NCBI GenBank assembly: GCA_944474755.1
Contig: OX104113.1
Span: 67,973,944 to 68,037,943, forward strand
Length of the DNA: 64,000 nt
Reading direction: 5' to 3'
Origin: Limnoperna fortunei
Taxonomy: Eukaryota > Mollusca > Bivalvia > Mytilida > Modiolidae
Shown piece after piece: positions 1 to 11,666 of this stretch. Below the pieces are notes generated by a model. It was not told where the DNA came from and did not search any database. It saw only the letters and a list, made by a program, of their open reading frames with translations. Numbering within the stretch: the stretch's first letter is position 1; each line of letters begins with the position of its first letter. Made by a program: the position numbers and the translations under genes.

Positions 1-1020
1 GTGTTCAGACTAACCTACCACATGTTCAGGTCACCGTAACCCTCTATATGTCTTGACTGCACATGTGTTTCAAAGAACCAAACGGATTGCTTGCACATGT
101 GTTTCACAATTAACAAAAAAGGAATATGTATTTATATAGACAATCCCAGTTATCCAGGATTATTTAAAGTGTGATTATTTGACTACCCTATTTAAAAATT
201 AGGGTACGTTACATGTTGCTTGTTAAATGTGATATTGAGGTAAAATGTCTTATTTCGAGTGAACTACAATTGTTCGTGACATCACTATGACAACTGGGCT
301 TTTCCAGGATACAGCCATGCTCTGTTAGTTAAAGTCTATAAACCTGTTCCAAATAACAGCTTTTGTCATTTTGGAAACGAGGGAAATATTAAATTGCCTC
401 TTGAGTAATTAATTATTAAAATTTTTATGTTAATTTATGCATAATAATTACATTGTATGCGAAAAAATGTCTTTCATAGTCCTAACTTTAGTCCTAGATG
501 AAATTAGGTCAAAGTTCTGGGGATTTTAATTTGCTATAGAACCACAGAACTTACTTTTTGATATTTGCATTTGATGGGTCTGTTCGACTTTTAATTGGTC
601 TCTTAATGGACAACTACTTTTCCCACCTAGGTGTAAGGTCAGGACACTTTTATTATTGTTTACCTGTTTTAAGTTTAAGAGGCGTTAGTAAACATCATTA
701 AGAGTTCCGATGTTTTTAAAATTCCTGACTTTATTCGCCTTTTATTGTTATAGGCTATCGAACAAGGATAGTTAACCTAATTATTGTTATCTGTAAAATA
801 TGTCCCTGAATGTTCATGTTATTGGCTGTTATATAAAATAAAGAATTTATGACATGCGTGCATTATTTATCTGTATTCAAGGTGCCAACAAAAATTTTTT
901 TATCGACACGTTTATACCAAGCCAGTTTGTTTTTGTGTTTATCCTTTAGTGATGCATGATGCAATTTTTCAGTTATGCGTTTCTTTTTGAACATTTATAA
1001 TTCTGTATCGGATCGAATAT
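1..1020. other. AT-rich intergenic stretch
   Basis: No open frame, RNA gene or recognisable repeat was seen. The sequence is AT-rich with scattered stops in all frames. Confidence 0.5.
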
Positions 1021-1460
1021 CATCCTCACAAGTCAGGGTTTCTGTGTCTACATGCCTGACAAACTTAGCTAGGAAATTCCCGGCCTAGAAGATTTTCGTA
1101 TGACGTCAATCCTTCAAAATATCAACTAATATTGCTTGAAAGAAGCAAGTGTTTGGCAATAGTCATTCTTACTCATTCTTGAGTGTGAAGAAAACGTAAC
1201 GCAACTAAATAATGACGCGGTATAATAACAAACTATTAACACTCTTGTACAAAATACACTGATTTTCACATGGTATATCCAACACATCTGTTTGGTTTAT
1301 TTACAATAGACATCGGGATATCCCCTAACCAAGTCGTGAATGAAAACGAGCTTTTGATTGGCTACATTGAGGTCAAAATAGTGACTTCTTGCCCGGGAAT
1401 TTCCTAGCTAAGTTTGTCAGTGGACACATGCGGACACAGAAACCCTTACTTGTGAGGATG
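1021..1460. mobile_element. MITE-like element with ~60-bp terminal inverted repeats
   Basis: The left end (CATCCTCACAAGTCAGGGTT, continuing through CTGTGTC and AGCTAGGAAATTCCCGG to about 1083) is matched in reverse complement by 1391-1460, which ends CTTGTGAGGATG. The interior of about 300 bp has no coding capacity. A second, nearly interior-free copy of the outer part of these arms lies at 21553-21607, so this is a family and not a chance palindrome. The target-site duplication is not clear. The superfamily cannot be assigned. Confidence 0.75.
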
Positions 1461-1734
1461 ACATAGCATAAGCCTTCCGAATAAGCCTACCCCCCCCCCC
1501 CAAAAAAAAAAACGGGGACGCGCTAGTAAGGGAACAGTACTAGTACATGTACCTAGTTATGGAAATTGACAACGCCATTTACAGCTTGATACGTATGTGT
1601 TACTCGGGTTGTCGCGTATTTGGTCATCAGATATTCCCTGGTATTTACAATCAAATAATCAAATAAATTAAGTGTAACGTTGACCTGAAAACATATTTTA
1701 AATGTAGAAAAATTCACAGTTTAAGTATTGTTTG

Positions 1735-1900
1735 TTTGAATGATGTTTAGCGCCATTTTCAGCAATTTTTCATCTATATCATGTCATGCAGTTTTATATT
1801 AGGGGAGGAAGTCGGAGTACCCGGAGACTTGCCATCCTTGTCAATTCAGATTGGAATCGAGGACACCCTGTCCACAGTGAGACTCGAACCCGCAACCGGC
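1735..1900 (-). mobile_element. V-SINE (RUDI-like) fragment, head missing
   Basis: Reverse complement of the SINE seen in full at 2788-3056. The tail motif (TTAGCGCCATTTTCAGCAAT), the body with CGGAGTACCCGGAG and the B-box side (GACTCGAACCCGC) are present. The tRNA-like head is replaced at about 1900. The copy lacks the AAAACCCCCGACC segment of full copies and shares that deletion with the copy at 2111-2282, which points to local duplication. Confidence 0.8.
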
Positions 1901-1917
1901 CACCGTCCAAGTTTAGT

Positions 1918-1996
1918 CTGAGAATCCTCTACCGTCCAACGCCTTTTTTGCGTGGGACACACACAAAAAAAGCGTCGGATGGCAGAGGATTCTCGG
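1918..1996. repeat. Imperfect hairpin, ~25-bp arms
   Basis: CTGAGAATCCTCTACCGTCC (1918 on) pairs with 1972-1996 (GCGTCGGATGGCAGAGGATT...) around a T-rich/A-rich loop. The motif AACGCCTTTTTTGCGTGGG recurs at about 2280, beside the second SINE fragment. Confidence 0.6.
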
Positions 1997-2110
1997 ACGA
2001 GTCCAAGTAAGATTCCTATAGAAACGGATGTTTTGTGAATTCTGCTTATTTAATAAAATTAAATCTTTCACAAGCTCCCCCCTTTTTTAACAGCGACAAT
2101 AACAAAAAGG

Positions 2111-2282
2111 CAATTTTTCATCTATGTCATGTCATGCAGTTTTTTATTAGGGGAGGAAGCCGGAGTACCCGGAGACTTGCAATAATTGTCAATTCAGATT
2201 GGAATCGAGGACACCCTGTCCACAGTGAATCTCGAACCCGCAACCTCAGTGTTGACAGACCACATAATCAAACAACCTTAAC
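2111..2282 (-). mobile_element. V-SINE (RUDI-like) fragment, second local copy
   Basis: Same minus-strand SINE body as 1735-1900, about 345 bp further on, with the same deletion and the same diagnostic variants (GTCATGCAGTTTT; GGACACCCTGTCCACAGTGA). It keeps slightly more of the head (GTGTTGACAGACCACATAATC). Confidence 0.8.
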
Positions 2283-2312
2283 GCCTTTTTTGCGTGGGAC
2301 ACAAAAAAATAT

Positions 2313-2397
2313 TAAATCTTTCACAAGCTCCCCCCCTTTTAAACAGCGACAATAACAAAAAGGGAGGAGCTTGTGAAAGATTTAATTTTAATTAGAT
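2313..2397. mobile_element. Short hairpin MITE
   Basis: AAATCTTTCACAAGCTCCC is followed after about 25 bp by its reverse complement GGGAGGAGCTTGTGAAAGAT, then TTAATTTTAATTAGATT. A partial left arm is repeated at 2055-2112 and a homologous hairpin lies at 40692-40775, so it is a dispersed family. There is no coding capacity. Confidence 0.7.
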
Positions 2398-2787
2398 TGG
2401 AATTTTACTAAAACTAGCTCGAGCTCAAATGTTAATGTTGTTTAACTTATGCTGACTGAGGTCGAGCACAATATATTTACATCAATGTAGCTTCATTTTC
2501 ATGCTTACATTTATAAACAGTCTATCACAATTTTCATATCTTGTAAGTACTAATTGATTGTGAATGGACACAATGTTCACGTTAAGAAAGTTAGGTTCAT
2601 TCACATGGCCCAACTTCGAGTTTATCTCTCCGTATTGTGTCATCGACCTTACGAACCCAAACAAACACACATATTTCATTTTGGTATTTTATTTGATGTG
2701 TCGAGAGCGAGAAAACTATTATAATTGTCAGGAAATACGATTCCCTATCATAACCAGACATTAGATTGTTAGTTAAGTAGAATTTTT

Positions 2788-3056
2788 GGGGCCTCGGTGG
2801 CCGAGTGGTCAAGGTAGTTCGTCTACTATTGATCACGTGGTCTGTCAACACTGAGATTGCGGGTTCGATTCTCACTGCAGGCAGGGTGTACTAGACTCCA
2901 ATCTTAATTGACAAGGATTGACAGTTTTCCTACCGCAGGTTGGGGGTTTTCTCCGGGTACTCCGGCTTCCTCCCCCAATAAAAACTGGACGCCATGATAT
3001 AGCTGAAATCTTGCTGAAAGTGGCGTTAAACACCATCAAACAAACAAACAAACAAA
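2788..3056 (+). mobile_element. Full-length tRNA-derived V-SINE (RUDI-like)
   Basis: Order 5' to 3': tRNA-like head with an A box (GGCCGAGTGGTCAAGG) and a B box (GCGGGTTCGATTC); SINE body with ATTGACAAGGATTGACAG and TTTTCTCCGGGTACTCCGG; the V-type/LINE-related 3' segment (GCTGAAAGTGGCGTTAAACA); and a CAAA-rich tail. The flanks carry TAGAATT at 2778-2784 and 3057-3063, a plausible target-site duplication. The element would use RNA polymerase III for transcription and a partner LINE for retrotransposition. The assignment to RUDI-like V-SINEs rests on the known tail and head arrangement in molluscs. Confidence 0.9.
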
Positions 3057-3063
3057 TAGAATT

Positions 3064-4285
3064 GTCTTTACTAAGTCAAGATTATAACCCTGTTTTCCAA
3101 ACTCTCATCAATAACAAACACTATGGTTACCATTTATTCACTGTATAAATGACCATTAACCCTAACTGACAGTAATGAAGGAAACTATAAGCTTTGCAAG
3201 CTATTTTCTATTGTTATTGTATAAATAGTTTGGAAACATGCCAACTTTTATACAGAACAATTGTTTTTGACATGCTGATATGTGTACTTCCCTGTATATT
3301 GTTTGTACAAAATAAGCACCCCGTCTTCATTCAATTATTGCATAGTCATTTACAGCCGGTAGTTACCAACGTCTTGTTTGAAATATTTACAAAATACAAA
3401 TATTTTTAATCAAACATATTTAGTGCTAACCCCCTTTAGTAACAGTTAGACATATCATTGCACTAGAACATATTGTTCTGACTCCGAAAAGACGAGTCGT
3501 TACATCTTCCGTTTTAATGTTGCGATCTGAAACTCCGCAACTTCAAATTTACGTAAAGTCTGCGATTTAACCCACTCATGATGCCACATATCACCCACAC
3601 GTGATAAAGATAGAAGACAATTTCTGCTTTATGAACAACACCCGTCGTTTGTACTAGATACACACGCAAATGGTAACTAAAGCCCACATCAGAATGGACC
3701 AAACCGAGGCGAAAATCCAAGTTATTGGTAATTTGAATGGATTTGCGAATTGTTCCTTATTTTTCCTGTTAAAACCAGGTTTTTAAAAGATGAGTCCGGG
3801 ATTTCTACTGACACAAAAGAATATACTATATCTTAAATGTTAATTGCTAAACGCTCAACGTATTTTGCAAACAATAAATTTTCTCGCCAAATACTGGTAA
3901 TACAACAAATTATATTTGAGTCAATTATATTTGAGTCAATGTTTTTCCCACATATTTTTGCTTTGCATGTTATAAAATTTCCTGTCAGTAAAACATTGAT
4001 TTATTATTATTTTATCAATTTTGTATTCACTTGACATTTTGACAATTGGGTATTAATTGCGTTGAGAAAGTCCATTGTTGTGACCCGTAGGTTCCTTAAT
4101 CAACGGATCCGGCTAACAAATGAGACGTCTAACACTTTTTGGAGAATATCAAAAGACTAAGTTAACAGTTCGCCTATAACAGAATAGTTGTAATTGGTTA
4201 AATAAGTGTATATATATGTCATCTAGAAACCGAGTTTTGGGTGTAGAAGAACAAATGAGTGATGGATTGAAAAATGTAATTAAAA
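3064..4285. other. No feature recognised
   Basis: AT-rich sequence with short open frames only. Nothing repeat-like or gene-like was seen. Confidence 0.4.
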
Positions 4286-4291
4286 TGGTAG

Positions 4292-4489
4292 TGGATTGTC
4301 GACGGTGCAGAGATGCCCACTGATTCAAATCTGTCTGATCACCACAAAGACGGTGCAGAGATGCCAACTGATTCAAATCTGTCTGATCACCACAAAGACG
4401 GTGCAGAGATGCCAACTGATTCAAATCTGTCTGATCACCACAAATCAGGGTTTTCTGATTCCACTGCATGGTCTCCACGAACCATTTAA
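4292..4489 (+). CDS. Possible terminal coding exon with 16-residue repeats
   Basis: After a TAG at 4289-4291 the frame is open for 65 codons to TAA at 4487. It encodes three copies of a hydrophilic acidic 16-residue unit (DGAEMPTDSNLSDHHK; the first copy has the same residues with a synonymous-looking change) and a serine-rich tail ending SPRTI. The preceding ATGGTAG could be a splice acceptor, but the tract before it is not pyrimidine-rich. AATAAA occurs about 120 bases after the stop (4610). The protein is not recognised. The open frame may simply reflect a 48-bp repeat whose length is a multiple of three. The minus strand is also open here. Confidence 0.3.
   Translation, partial: WIVDGAEMPTDSNLSDHHKDGAEMPTDSNLSDHHKDGAEMPTDSNLSDHHKSGFSDSTAWSPRTI
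4301..4444. repeat. 48-bp tandem repeat, three copies
   Basis: The unit starts GACGGTGCAGAGATGCCAAC and ends CTGATCACCACAAA. The three copies are nearly identical, the first with one visible change (CCCACTG for CCAACTG). The period of 48 keeps the frame. Confidence 0.9.
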
Positions 4490-4639
4490 CCATTCGAAGA
4501 CACCAATAGACAGGAGCTTCGAATACATCAATATTTAGGGATTTCTGTTTATTTATATTTTATATTTTTAATTCAGCCATTAATTTATTGGCTTGCTTTG
4601 TTCATACCAATAAAACGAAATTTTAACCTCTCAAAATAT

Positions 4640-5580
4640 ATTAAAGGACATAACTATATGTATGGATACTAATATAGGATATGCTTCAACTTATTTTCAA
4701 GATAATTTTCTTATCAAATCAGATTCGGTCATTGTCCCAAAGAGTCATCTGAAATTAAAGGTCTATGTCCCTCGTATGAAAATGAAGTTGTTTTAATGTG
4801 GTTAAGCGCAAATCTCAGTGTTGATAAACCAGGATCTCAGATGTGTATGAGACATGTTTAATAAATAACATCCGGTTGTCGTATCACCGATTTCAAACAT
4901 ACAAACTTGTTATTATAAAAGATATGGATGTATATTTTAAAGGAACTGTAGACTTAGTTTATCTAAGCTAGTTGAAGTTCTACAAATAAGAGGGTTTTGG
5001 AATGGATTTTAATCAAACTTTTTTCAAATTTCTATTTCGAGCAAAACAGTCTTCGAGTTAGACTCTGAAAAGCAGCTGTATGCGTCCCTGTTATGTTTTT
5101 TGTATTCAAATGCCTTTTTGTATTACTAAGGAAAGGTTCCGAACGAAATACAGCTATTATCCCGGTTAATGGGCCAGATACTATAGTAAATTACCGATTT
5201 TAAAGTTATAAATGACAGTGTCCTCTGATTTACACCTTTGTTTTTATGATGTGTATTGTTGACAATTATACATGTTTGATCATAAAAACTGCCAAAGGCA
5301 AAATATCAAACGTTTTTACCTGTCCCACCTTGACGGTTTCATTTCCTTGTATAAGTTGGGTTCTCGTCTATGAATCCATGGAGTCATATGATATATGATA
5401 ATAAATTGCAATAAAAGGGACATAAACCGACAGATAAAATGGTGTACTTTGTTATGTTTAAAGCTGTAATTGGCAAATAATAATATTTGATTAACAGCAT
5501 GTCAATATTTTTGAATGATTTTTTCTTCGTGTGAATATGAAACCTGTGAAATTTCAATTTTACGCTCAAACTCCAAAATG
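4640..5580. other. No feature recognised
   Basis: AT-rich sequence without supportable genes or repeats. Confidence 0.4.
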
Positions 5581-5734
5581 ATGTTTATAGGAACGGGCGA
5601 CAGCTTATGCTATTACGTATGTGTTTTCCGCTAGATCCTAGGCCAAAGTACATGTTAAGGATTTTCGGGGGGGGGGGGGGGGTGGGGGGAAACGAGCATG
5701 GCAAAATATTTAATGTTAGATTACATAAGCTATC

Positions 5735-5793
5735 CATCACTCCGGGCACTCCGGCATCCGCCCAAATAAAAACTGGACGCCATGATGTAGCTG
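5735..5793 (+). mobile_element. V-SINE 3' body fragment
   Basis: CTCCGGCATCCGCCCAAATA followed by AAACTGGACGCCATGATGTAGCTGAAAG corresponds to the body of the full SINE at 2788-3056. The head and tail are missing. A poly(G) tract lies just upstream (about 5669-5690). Confidence 0.75.
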
Positions 5794-5829
5794 AAAGTCT
5801 CAAATTTCAGTTTTCGCAAGGAAAGTAAT

Positions 5830-6690
5830 AAAAAAAAATCGGCACCGTGTATTATATATAATATAGCGAGAAAAGAAACATGCAATAGTTTTGTAGTGTT
5901 TACAAATAACATATTTACTTATCCTGAATATATATTACTCCCTGGTTGTCAATCAATTATTCAATCAATCGGCAGGTGATCTTTGTTTTAACGTTTTTGG
6001 ATTGAAAATGTAAAACCCCCTTAATGTCTTGTTTCTATGTTTAAACATGTATTTTTCTCTTTCGTTCTCCGTGTGTGAATTTGTCTATTTTCCAAATTAA
6101 AATATAATCTCATGTCTAATCTGCAAATTGTACATGCAATCGTTCAATATCTATCGTTGTGCACTTAAAAGCAAACTGTCAATCGAAAGTAGCTGTTACG
6201 TGAACTAAAATTAATATGTCAATAAAAATGGATTACAATGATCACTTTGACACATCCAGACAAAAAAAAAAGAAAAGTCATGCTTACTTGTTAATCCTTA
6301 TATATTATTGCAGTATTAAATTAAAGACAACGTCCTCAGACGAGGCCTTGAGACCGCAATGATATCTCTGTGGTTGGTGGAAATTCGTTGCAAGGAGAAG
6401 TGGTACTCCAAACTTAATTACAAAAGTACACAGTGGTTTCTTTTTTCTTTGTCTTGTTCTTAAAACCGGAGATGTTGCGGTCCATGATGTCACGAACCAA
6501 AGTAAATAATATGACTAAATTTCTCTGTATGAAACGTATCCATATAACGTTTCGCTATGTAATTTAAGCTACAAGATACTAAATATATAGTATGACTACA
6601 AATTAAAAAAGAACATCTAGGTGGCACCACTTGTAACACTACGCAAGATGGTTCCAGCAATGTAACATATGTTTAAAAAATTGCCTATCT
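5830..6690. other. No feature recognised
   Basis: AT-rich sequence. An open frame downstream (6729-7003) is discussed as a finding. Confidence 0.35.
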
Positions 6691-7009
6691 TCGATGTATG
6701 TTTCACTGATTGATTGATTGTACTCAGGATGAGAACACACATCAAATCAATTCGCGGGGAGAGATTGACCCAAGGGCAAAAAAATTTAATGCCACTGGAA
6801 ATTTCGAAAAGATTGGAGTATTGGGTAGATGCGAAAATTTAGGCCTTTTAAAGGGTACAACGAACATACTCTTATTGACATCTTCTGTAGGCAATGACCC
6901 TAGGTACAGTTTTTGTACTGTAGGAAATGGTGACATAATTTCCGGAAGCTGCACATGGTTTTATTTCCCCCCATCGGATAATCGTTTTTATGAGGTGTCA
7001 TAAAGGAAA

Positions 7010-8200
7010 ATATAACTTCCATTAAATTTGATACGTATGATTTATATGCTGTACTTCATACAATACTAAAAATAATACCTCAGTGTAAACAATGATGGTT
7101 GTGATGATTCAAAAAGAAAATTAAAGCTAATGTACAAAACCACAGACTACCAGGTGTTATAATTATCATATTGTCAGAAGTGACTCACAGTTAGGTGACA
7201 TCTAGCAGTAGGGGGGAGCCGGTAATAATATACGGTACAATTGTTAGCTTGCATCGGTGGTGGCAGAGGACTCCGTATGGGGGCTACTTCAAAATCTCTT
7301 ATGATAATTGTTACAAATTTTATTATGGTAACTATTTGGTTTTTTAATCCGGGTTTAATCTTTATATTACATTTTAATTACACCTACAATAAAGAATATC
7401 CGTATTAATATTTTACTTTTATAAGAACTTAGTGTTAATTTCCATCCATTTATTAGCAGTCTATTGTACGATTATACGGTTTAATATCCGGGACAAATAC
7501 GTGAAAGAACAAAGGATTTGTTAAACCAGTACTATTACGTACTCTTTAGTTTGTATTTACGGAGTTTAATGTCACTTTCAGCCATTTTTTAGCTGTACCA
7601 TGACGTCCAATTTTCATTGTGCTCTTGTTTTTGTTTTTGATTGAAAGTTTGTTTTTTTAGGGTGTGAATTATTAAACGAGTAATCAATTTTAAACTGCCA
7701 AGAAATAAGTTCATAGAACTTTTAAGGGTCTTGTTTTTTTGTCTGGGTACATCATAATTAAACTACTGCACAAAACACTTATAACATAAAAAGCAGTTAT
7801 GTATTATTATTTTATCGTCAAATTGGTAACATCATACAGACTTTGCACTGTTAGCAAACATGCCAACTTAAAGTTTTCTGGACTAATTTCTTGCCATTTC
7901 TATTTAGTTTGCTTACATTTTAAATTATTTCGGTTAATTAGACAAGAGTTATTCGTCATTAGTAGACAAAAATAGAAGAAATTAAAGACGCCATTACAGG
8001 ATTATACAAAATGAGATGTATTAACCTAAAAGTGACAGTTTTGGGAATATTTAATATCAAGCTTTCAGTTTATATGAACTGGTTGCATAGCCTTCAAAAC
8101 GTTCAGCATGGATCTATTCGTCTGTCATTGTATTGTTGAGCTGTCTGTTTATGTTAGTTCTAATTTTTAGGCCTCTTTTAGGTAAATTTCGAATGTTAAG
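7010..8200. other. Intergenic, with a SINE tail relic at 7558-7617
   Basis: The only recognisable element is a minus-strand V-SINE tail (TTTAATGTCACTTTCAGCCA, then ATGACGTCCAATTTTCATTG) at about 7558-7617. The rest shows nothing supportable. Confidence 0.5.
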
Positions 8201-8202
8201 AG

Positions 8203-8572
8203 TTTCCAGTGCTCAAACCACGTGGTTGCCCAGCACGTCTCAAGGTGGCGGATAGGGAAGGCTCTGTCAATGGGGTGTTGTCAGGTCATAATTCGGGAAG
8301 CCTAGTCGCAGACCCGGTAGTGAGTGACGTATTTGGAGTATGTCACGCTTCTTTTTTAGATTTTGAAAAAACAGTATGCTCAATGTAGCCGCTACACATG
8401 GCTAATTTCTCTGTCATTACCAAATGTTCTATACTTTGCCTGCAGCAATCTATCTCCCGCTATTTGTATATCCCTTCTCCGTCGATTTCTTCTTTGTTAA
8501 CTTGTTCGATATAATCCGGAGTATATCTGAAATATTGCTCGTTGGATAATAATCAAACGTTCAACCAATAAA
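8203..8572 (+). repeat. Dispersed retroposon-like repeat, copy 1
   Basis: It matches 47033-47425 over its whole length: CCAGTGCTC, then GGTGGCGGATAGGG, GGTTGTCAGGTCATAA, ATGTAGCCGCTAC, and the 3' tail ATCTGAAATATTGCTCG. The tail resembles LINE/SINE 3' ends in this window (see 57410-57470). It could be a LINE 3' end or a separate SINE. No open frame is left. Confidence 0.7.
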
Positions 8573-8589
8573 TATTTTTGTCTTCGTTG

Positions 8590-9430
8590 CATTTGGTATA
8601 AATTGTAATTTTGGATTAAGTTTAAATGGAACCTTTGTCTATTTTATCCCTTTGATTGACAGGAAAACGTACAGAGTGACCTACAGCAATGACTGTATGC
8701 CTAACAAATGCTGCCAACACTGTTTAAACGTTTGATCACAAGGTATGTTACAATTAAACTTTCTATGGGTGATTTATTCAACATTTTAGTAAATAACACC
8801 CAAGTAATTTGAATATACAACTATACTCCCAACTACCCGTTGATGTAAATCGTAGATATTGAGGGTAAATAAGTACTCTAAATTTCTGATGCGGAAAGGG
8901 AAGTTCTCAGCGGCTGTTTAAAAAATGTCATTTGTTTTATTTGGTATGTTGAACGGTATTGTGAATTTGTCTTGTACGATGTGATTTTTAGCTGATAACA
9001 TCAATTTCACCATTTAGTAAAATATTAATTTAGGTATTTTAAAAACTTATAAATGGTTTTTAAACATCAATAAAAGTTTGTTTGCGGCTTCTTATTTCCA
9101 GGTGAGTGAAGTACAAAGATGTTCATTTCATTATTCATTGGGAGAAAATTTAAACAAGCATTTGTTATTTAAAAATTCTCAAGAGATTAAAATTGAATTA
9201 AAACCAGAACATAAACATAAAAACCAATTTTGAATTGGATTATTAAAACATTATAAGCTCGGTCTGGTGTGAGGTATCAACTGTTAATCTGTGGTTCTAT
9301 TGTAAAGGTTGCGTCATCAATTGCGAATGCATAAAGTACCGTCTGTGAACCTTACCCTTATAACCCATGATTGAAAAAAGGAAAAATAAAGTACCAGTTA
9401 GTACCAATAAGTAGTTGTACAATTTAAAGT
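8590..9430. other. No feature recognised
   Basis: AT-rich sequence with no supportable feature. Confidence 0.4.
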
Positions 9431-9436
9431 TCTAGT

Positions 9437-9577
9437 TTTTTGGGAGAGGATGCCGAAACCTAGAGTAAACCCCTGACCTTCGGGAGGAAACCTGACAATC
9501 CTTTGGTCAGTTAGGAGCGGAGTGGAGCACACCCTACCCTCAGTGTTGACAGACCACGTGATCAATTGTAGATTACT
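9437..9577 (-). mobile_element. Decayed V-SINE fragment
   Basis: Minus-strand SINE body and head: CCCCTGACCTTCGGGAGGAA, then CAGTGTTGACAGACCACGTG. The B-box region is deleted between CCCTACCCT and CAGTG. Confidence 0.75.
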
Positions 9578-9589
9578 GACAATCTTTAT

Positions 9590-10600
9590 CACTTGGCCCG
9601 AGCCCCTCTGTTTTCATGAAAATGACCACATACTGCGTCAATGTTATCCCATAATTTTAATTTGCACGTACAATGTATTTTTTTTAGATTTGTGGTTTAA
9701 ACAAACTAAGGTAATAATTACACTGCTTTATATTATTTACATATAATACGTTGATATGATTTTTGTTCAGAAGTATAAAATGATTTTTTGTGAATGATAA
9801 AAAGATATAGTGCATAAGTGAATGATTCGTGACTTTGTCAAATCTGTATTATGCAAAGGGCTACACATTATTTGTGTAAGAAATACGGGCTTAAAAAATG
9901 AATGGACGCAACTCTAGGGTGAAGATTTAAATAGTTATGCAGTAATGAGAAGATTATTTACAATCTTTCATGTAAATACCCGGTATAAATGACCCCACAC
10001 AGTTCAAGAACATATTTAAAACTCTTTTTATATGCTTATATATACTTTTCAGTGGCAGTCTTTAAAGGAAAACGATACAATTTATTTTTATGAATGACTT
10101 CTATTCACCTAGAGGCAAAACCTTGTGTTCCCGTTGGGTTGACCGAATTCTCAAATACACTTATAAAAGTTTGACGTTTGTTGTTTTCTATGTGTTTGTA
10201 TAGAAATATTATAGTATGAAACTCAGCTGCACAACAAATAAATCATTATGCATTCATAAAGTGTTATTAAAGATCCAGATCGCTGACGTTAGTTATTATA
10301 ATTCAGATTACCCTACGTTTTATGTATATCGGGTATTATCTGAGCACATTACTACAACGACTCTAGATCTATATCAACTATATATAGCAAAGAAAAGCAG
10401 ATACCGGCGAGGTTTACCAAGTCATACACTACACATGAAACTTAGTAGCATCCACGCTGTAAAAAGTTACCCAGTACTCATATGTCTGCTTTAATACAAG
10501 GAATTCGGTTTAGATTACTGTAATGTCTAAAGTTCCAAAGTTTCGTACAGCGTTCGCTACATTAGTATACCAGTTGACTGACAATACAAAATATTATAGA
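9590..10600. other. No feature recognised
   Basis: AT-rich sequence without supportable genes. Open frames here are short and have no recognisable content. Confidence 0.35.
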
Positions 10601-10609
10601 ATTCATACT

Positions 10610-11390
10610 ATTAGACTGTTCACCAGTAACTTCATATAGATGGACTGTTCACGCAGACAGAGTAAAACTCATTCTCATCAGTAACTATAGCTGGACTGTC
10701 CACGCAGACTGCGAGTAAACAGAATTTCACTATTAACTTTATAGCTGGGATTGTTCTCCCAGACGGAGTGAACAGAATATCGCCAGTAACGTCATATAGC
10801 TGGGATTGTTCTCCTAGACGGAGTAAACAGAATATCGCCAGTAACGTCATATAGCTGGGATTGTTCTCCCAGACGGAGTAAACAGAATATCGCCAGTAAC
10901 GTCATATATCTGAACAGTTCATCCAAGAATTAAAGAAGCTCACCATGTAGTGTCGGCTACATGCGTATACACTTTGGCACACGGCAAACAACATCTAAAC
11001 AGTGAAATTCATATAGTTTGAGAAATTCATATAGTTTAAATGTTCACCAAGACAGTTATATAGTGAACTTAATATAACCGTACTTTTCATCCAGACTGAG
11101 TGAATAGAATCTGAATGAACCTTATCCAGAAAGAGTGAACAGAATCTCACCACTAAACTTCATTTTGCTGGACAGTTCACCAAGACGGAGTGAATATAAT
11201 CTAAACAGTGAACTTAATTTCATTGGAATGATCACCCGGATGGACTGAACAGTATCTCACCGGTAAACTGAATAGAGATGGAGATTTTAATCATACGAAG
11301 TAAATATATTTCGTATTGCCCGACTGTTCACTCAGACGGAGTACATGGAATCTCACCAGTGAACTTTGCAAAGTTTAATATTTCACTCAG
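10610..11390. repeat. Degenerate minisatellite, ~55-60-bp unit
   Basis: The unit is of the form AGTAACGTCATATAGCTGGG followed by ATTGTTCTCCCAGACGGAGTAAACAGAATATCGCC. The copies around 10750-10910 are nearly identical and those at both ends are diverged (GACTGTTCACCCAGACGGAG variants). This is the usual picture of a minisatellite homogenised at its centre. The open frame on the minus strand here is a by-product. Confidence 0.85.
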
Positions 11391-11666
11391 CCGCAAACTC
11401 ATGGCCCTAATATAGATGTACATGTGTACAACTATCCGAAATGTATTAAACACCTCAAAGGTGACGACATATAAGATGAATGACGTCGTACAAGGACATT
11501 AATGGATATAAGTTGGGTTAATGACCCCAAATTAAAATCATAATAGACATAGATCTTAAATACTATAGCGACACATGCGAGACCCGAGAATTAAATACTA
11601 GTACATGGCACATCATAACGGGCGACACACAAGACACGTTGAATATAGACACAATACTAATAAGGA

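Noticed and set aside
1491..1511. Poly(C)/poly(A) run as a telomere-like or regulatory site
   Set aside because: A simple mononucleotide run; similar C or G runs occur near 5669 and 45777 without any shared context.
2788..2880. tRNA gene (A box, B box)
   Set aside because: The head is part of a SINE with several copies, an attached body and tail, and no intact cloverleaf. The same applies to the minus-strand copies.
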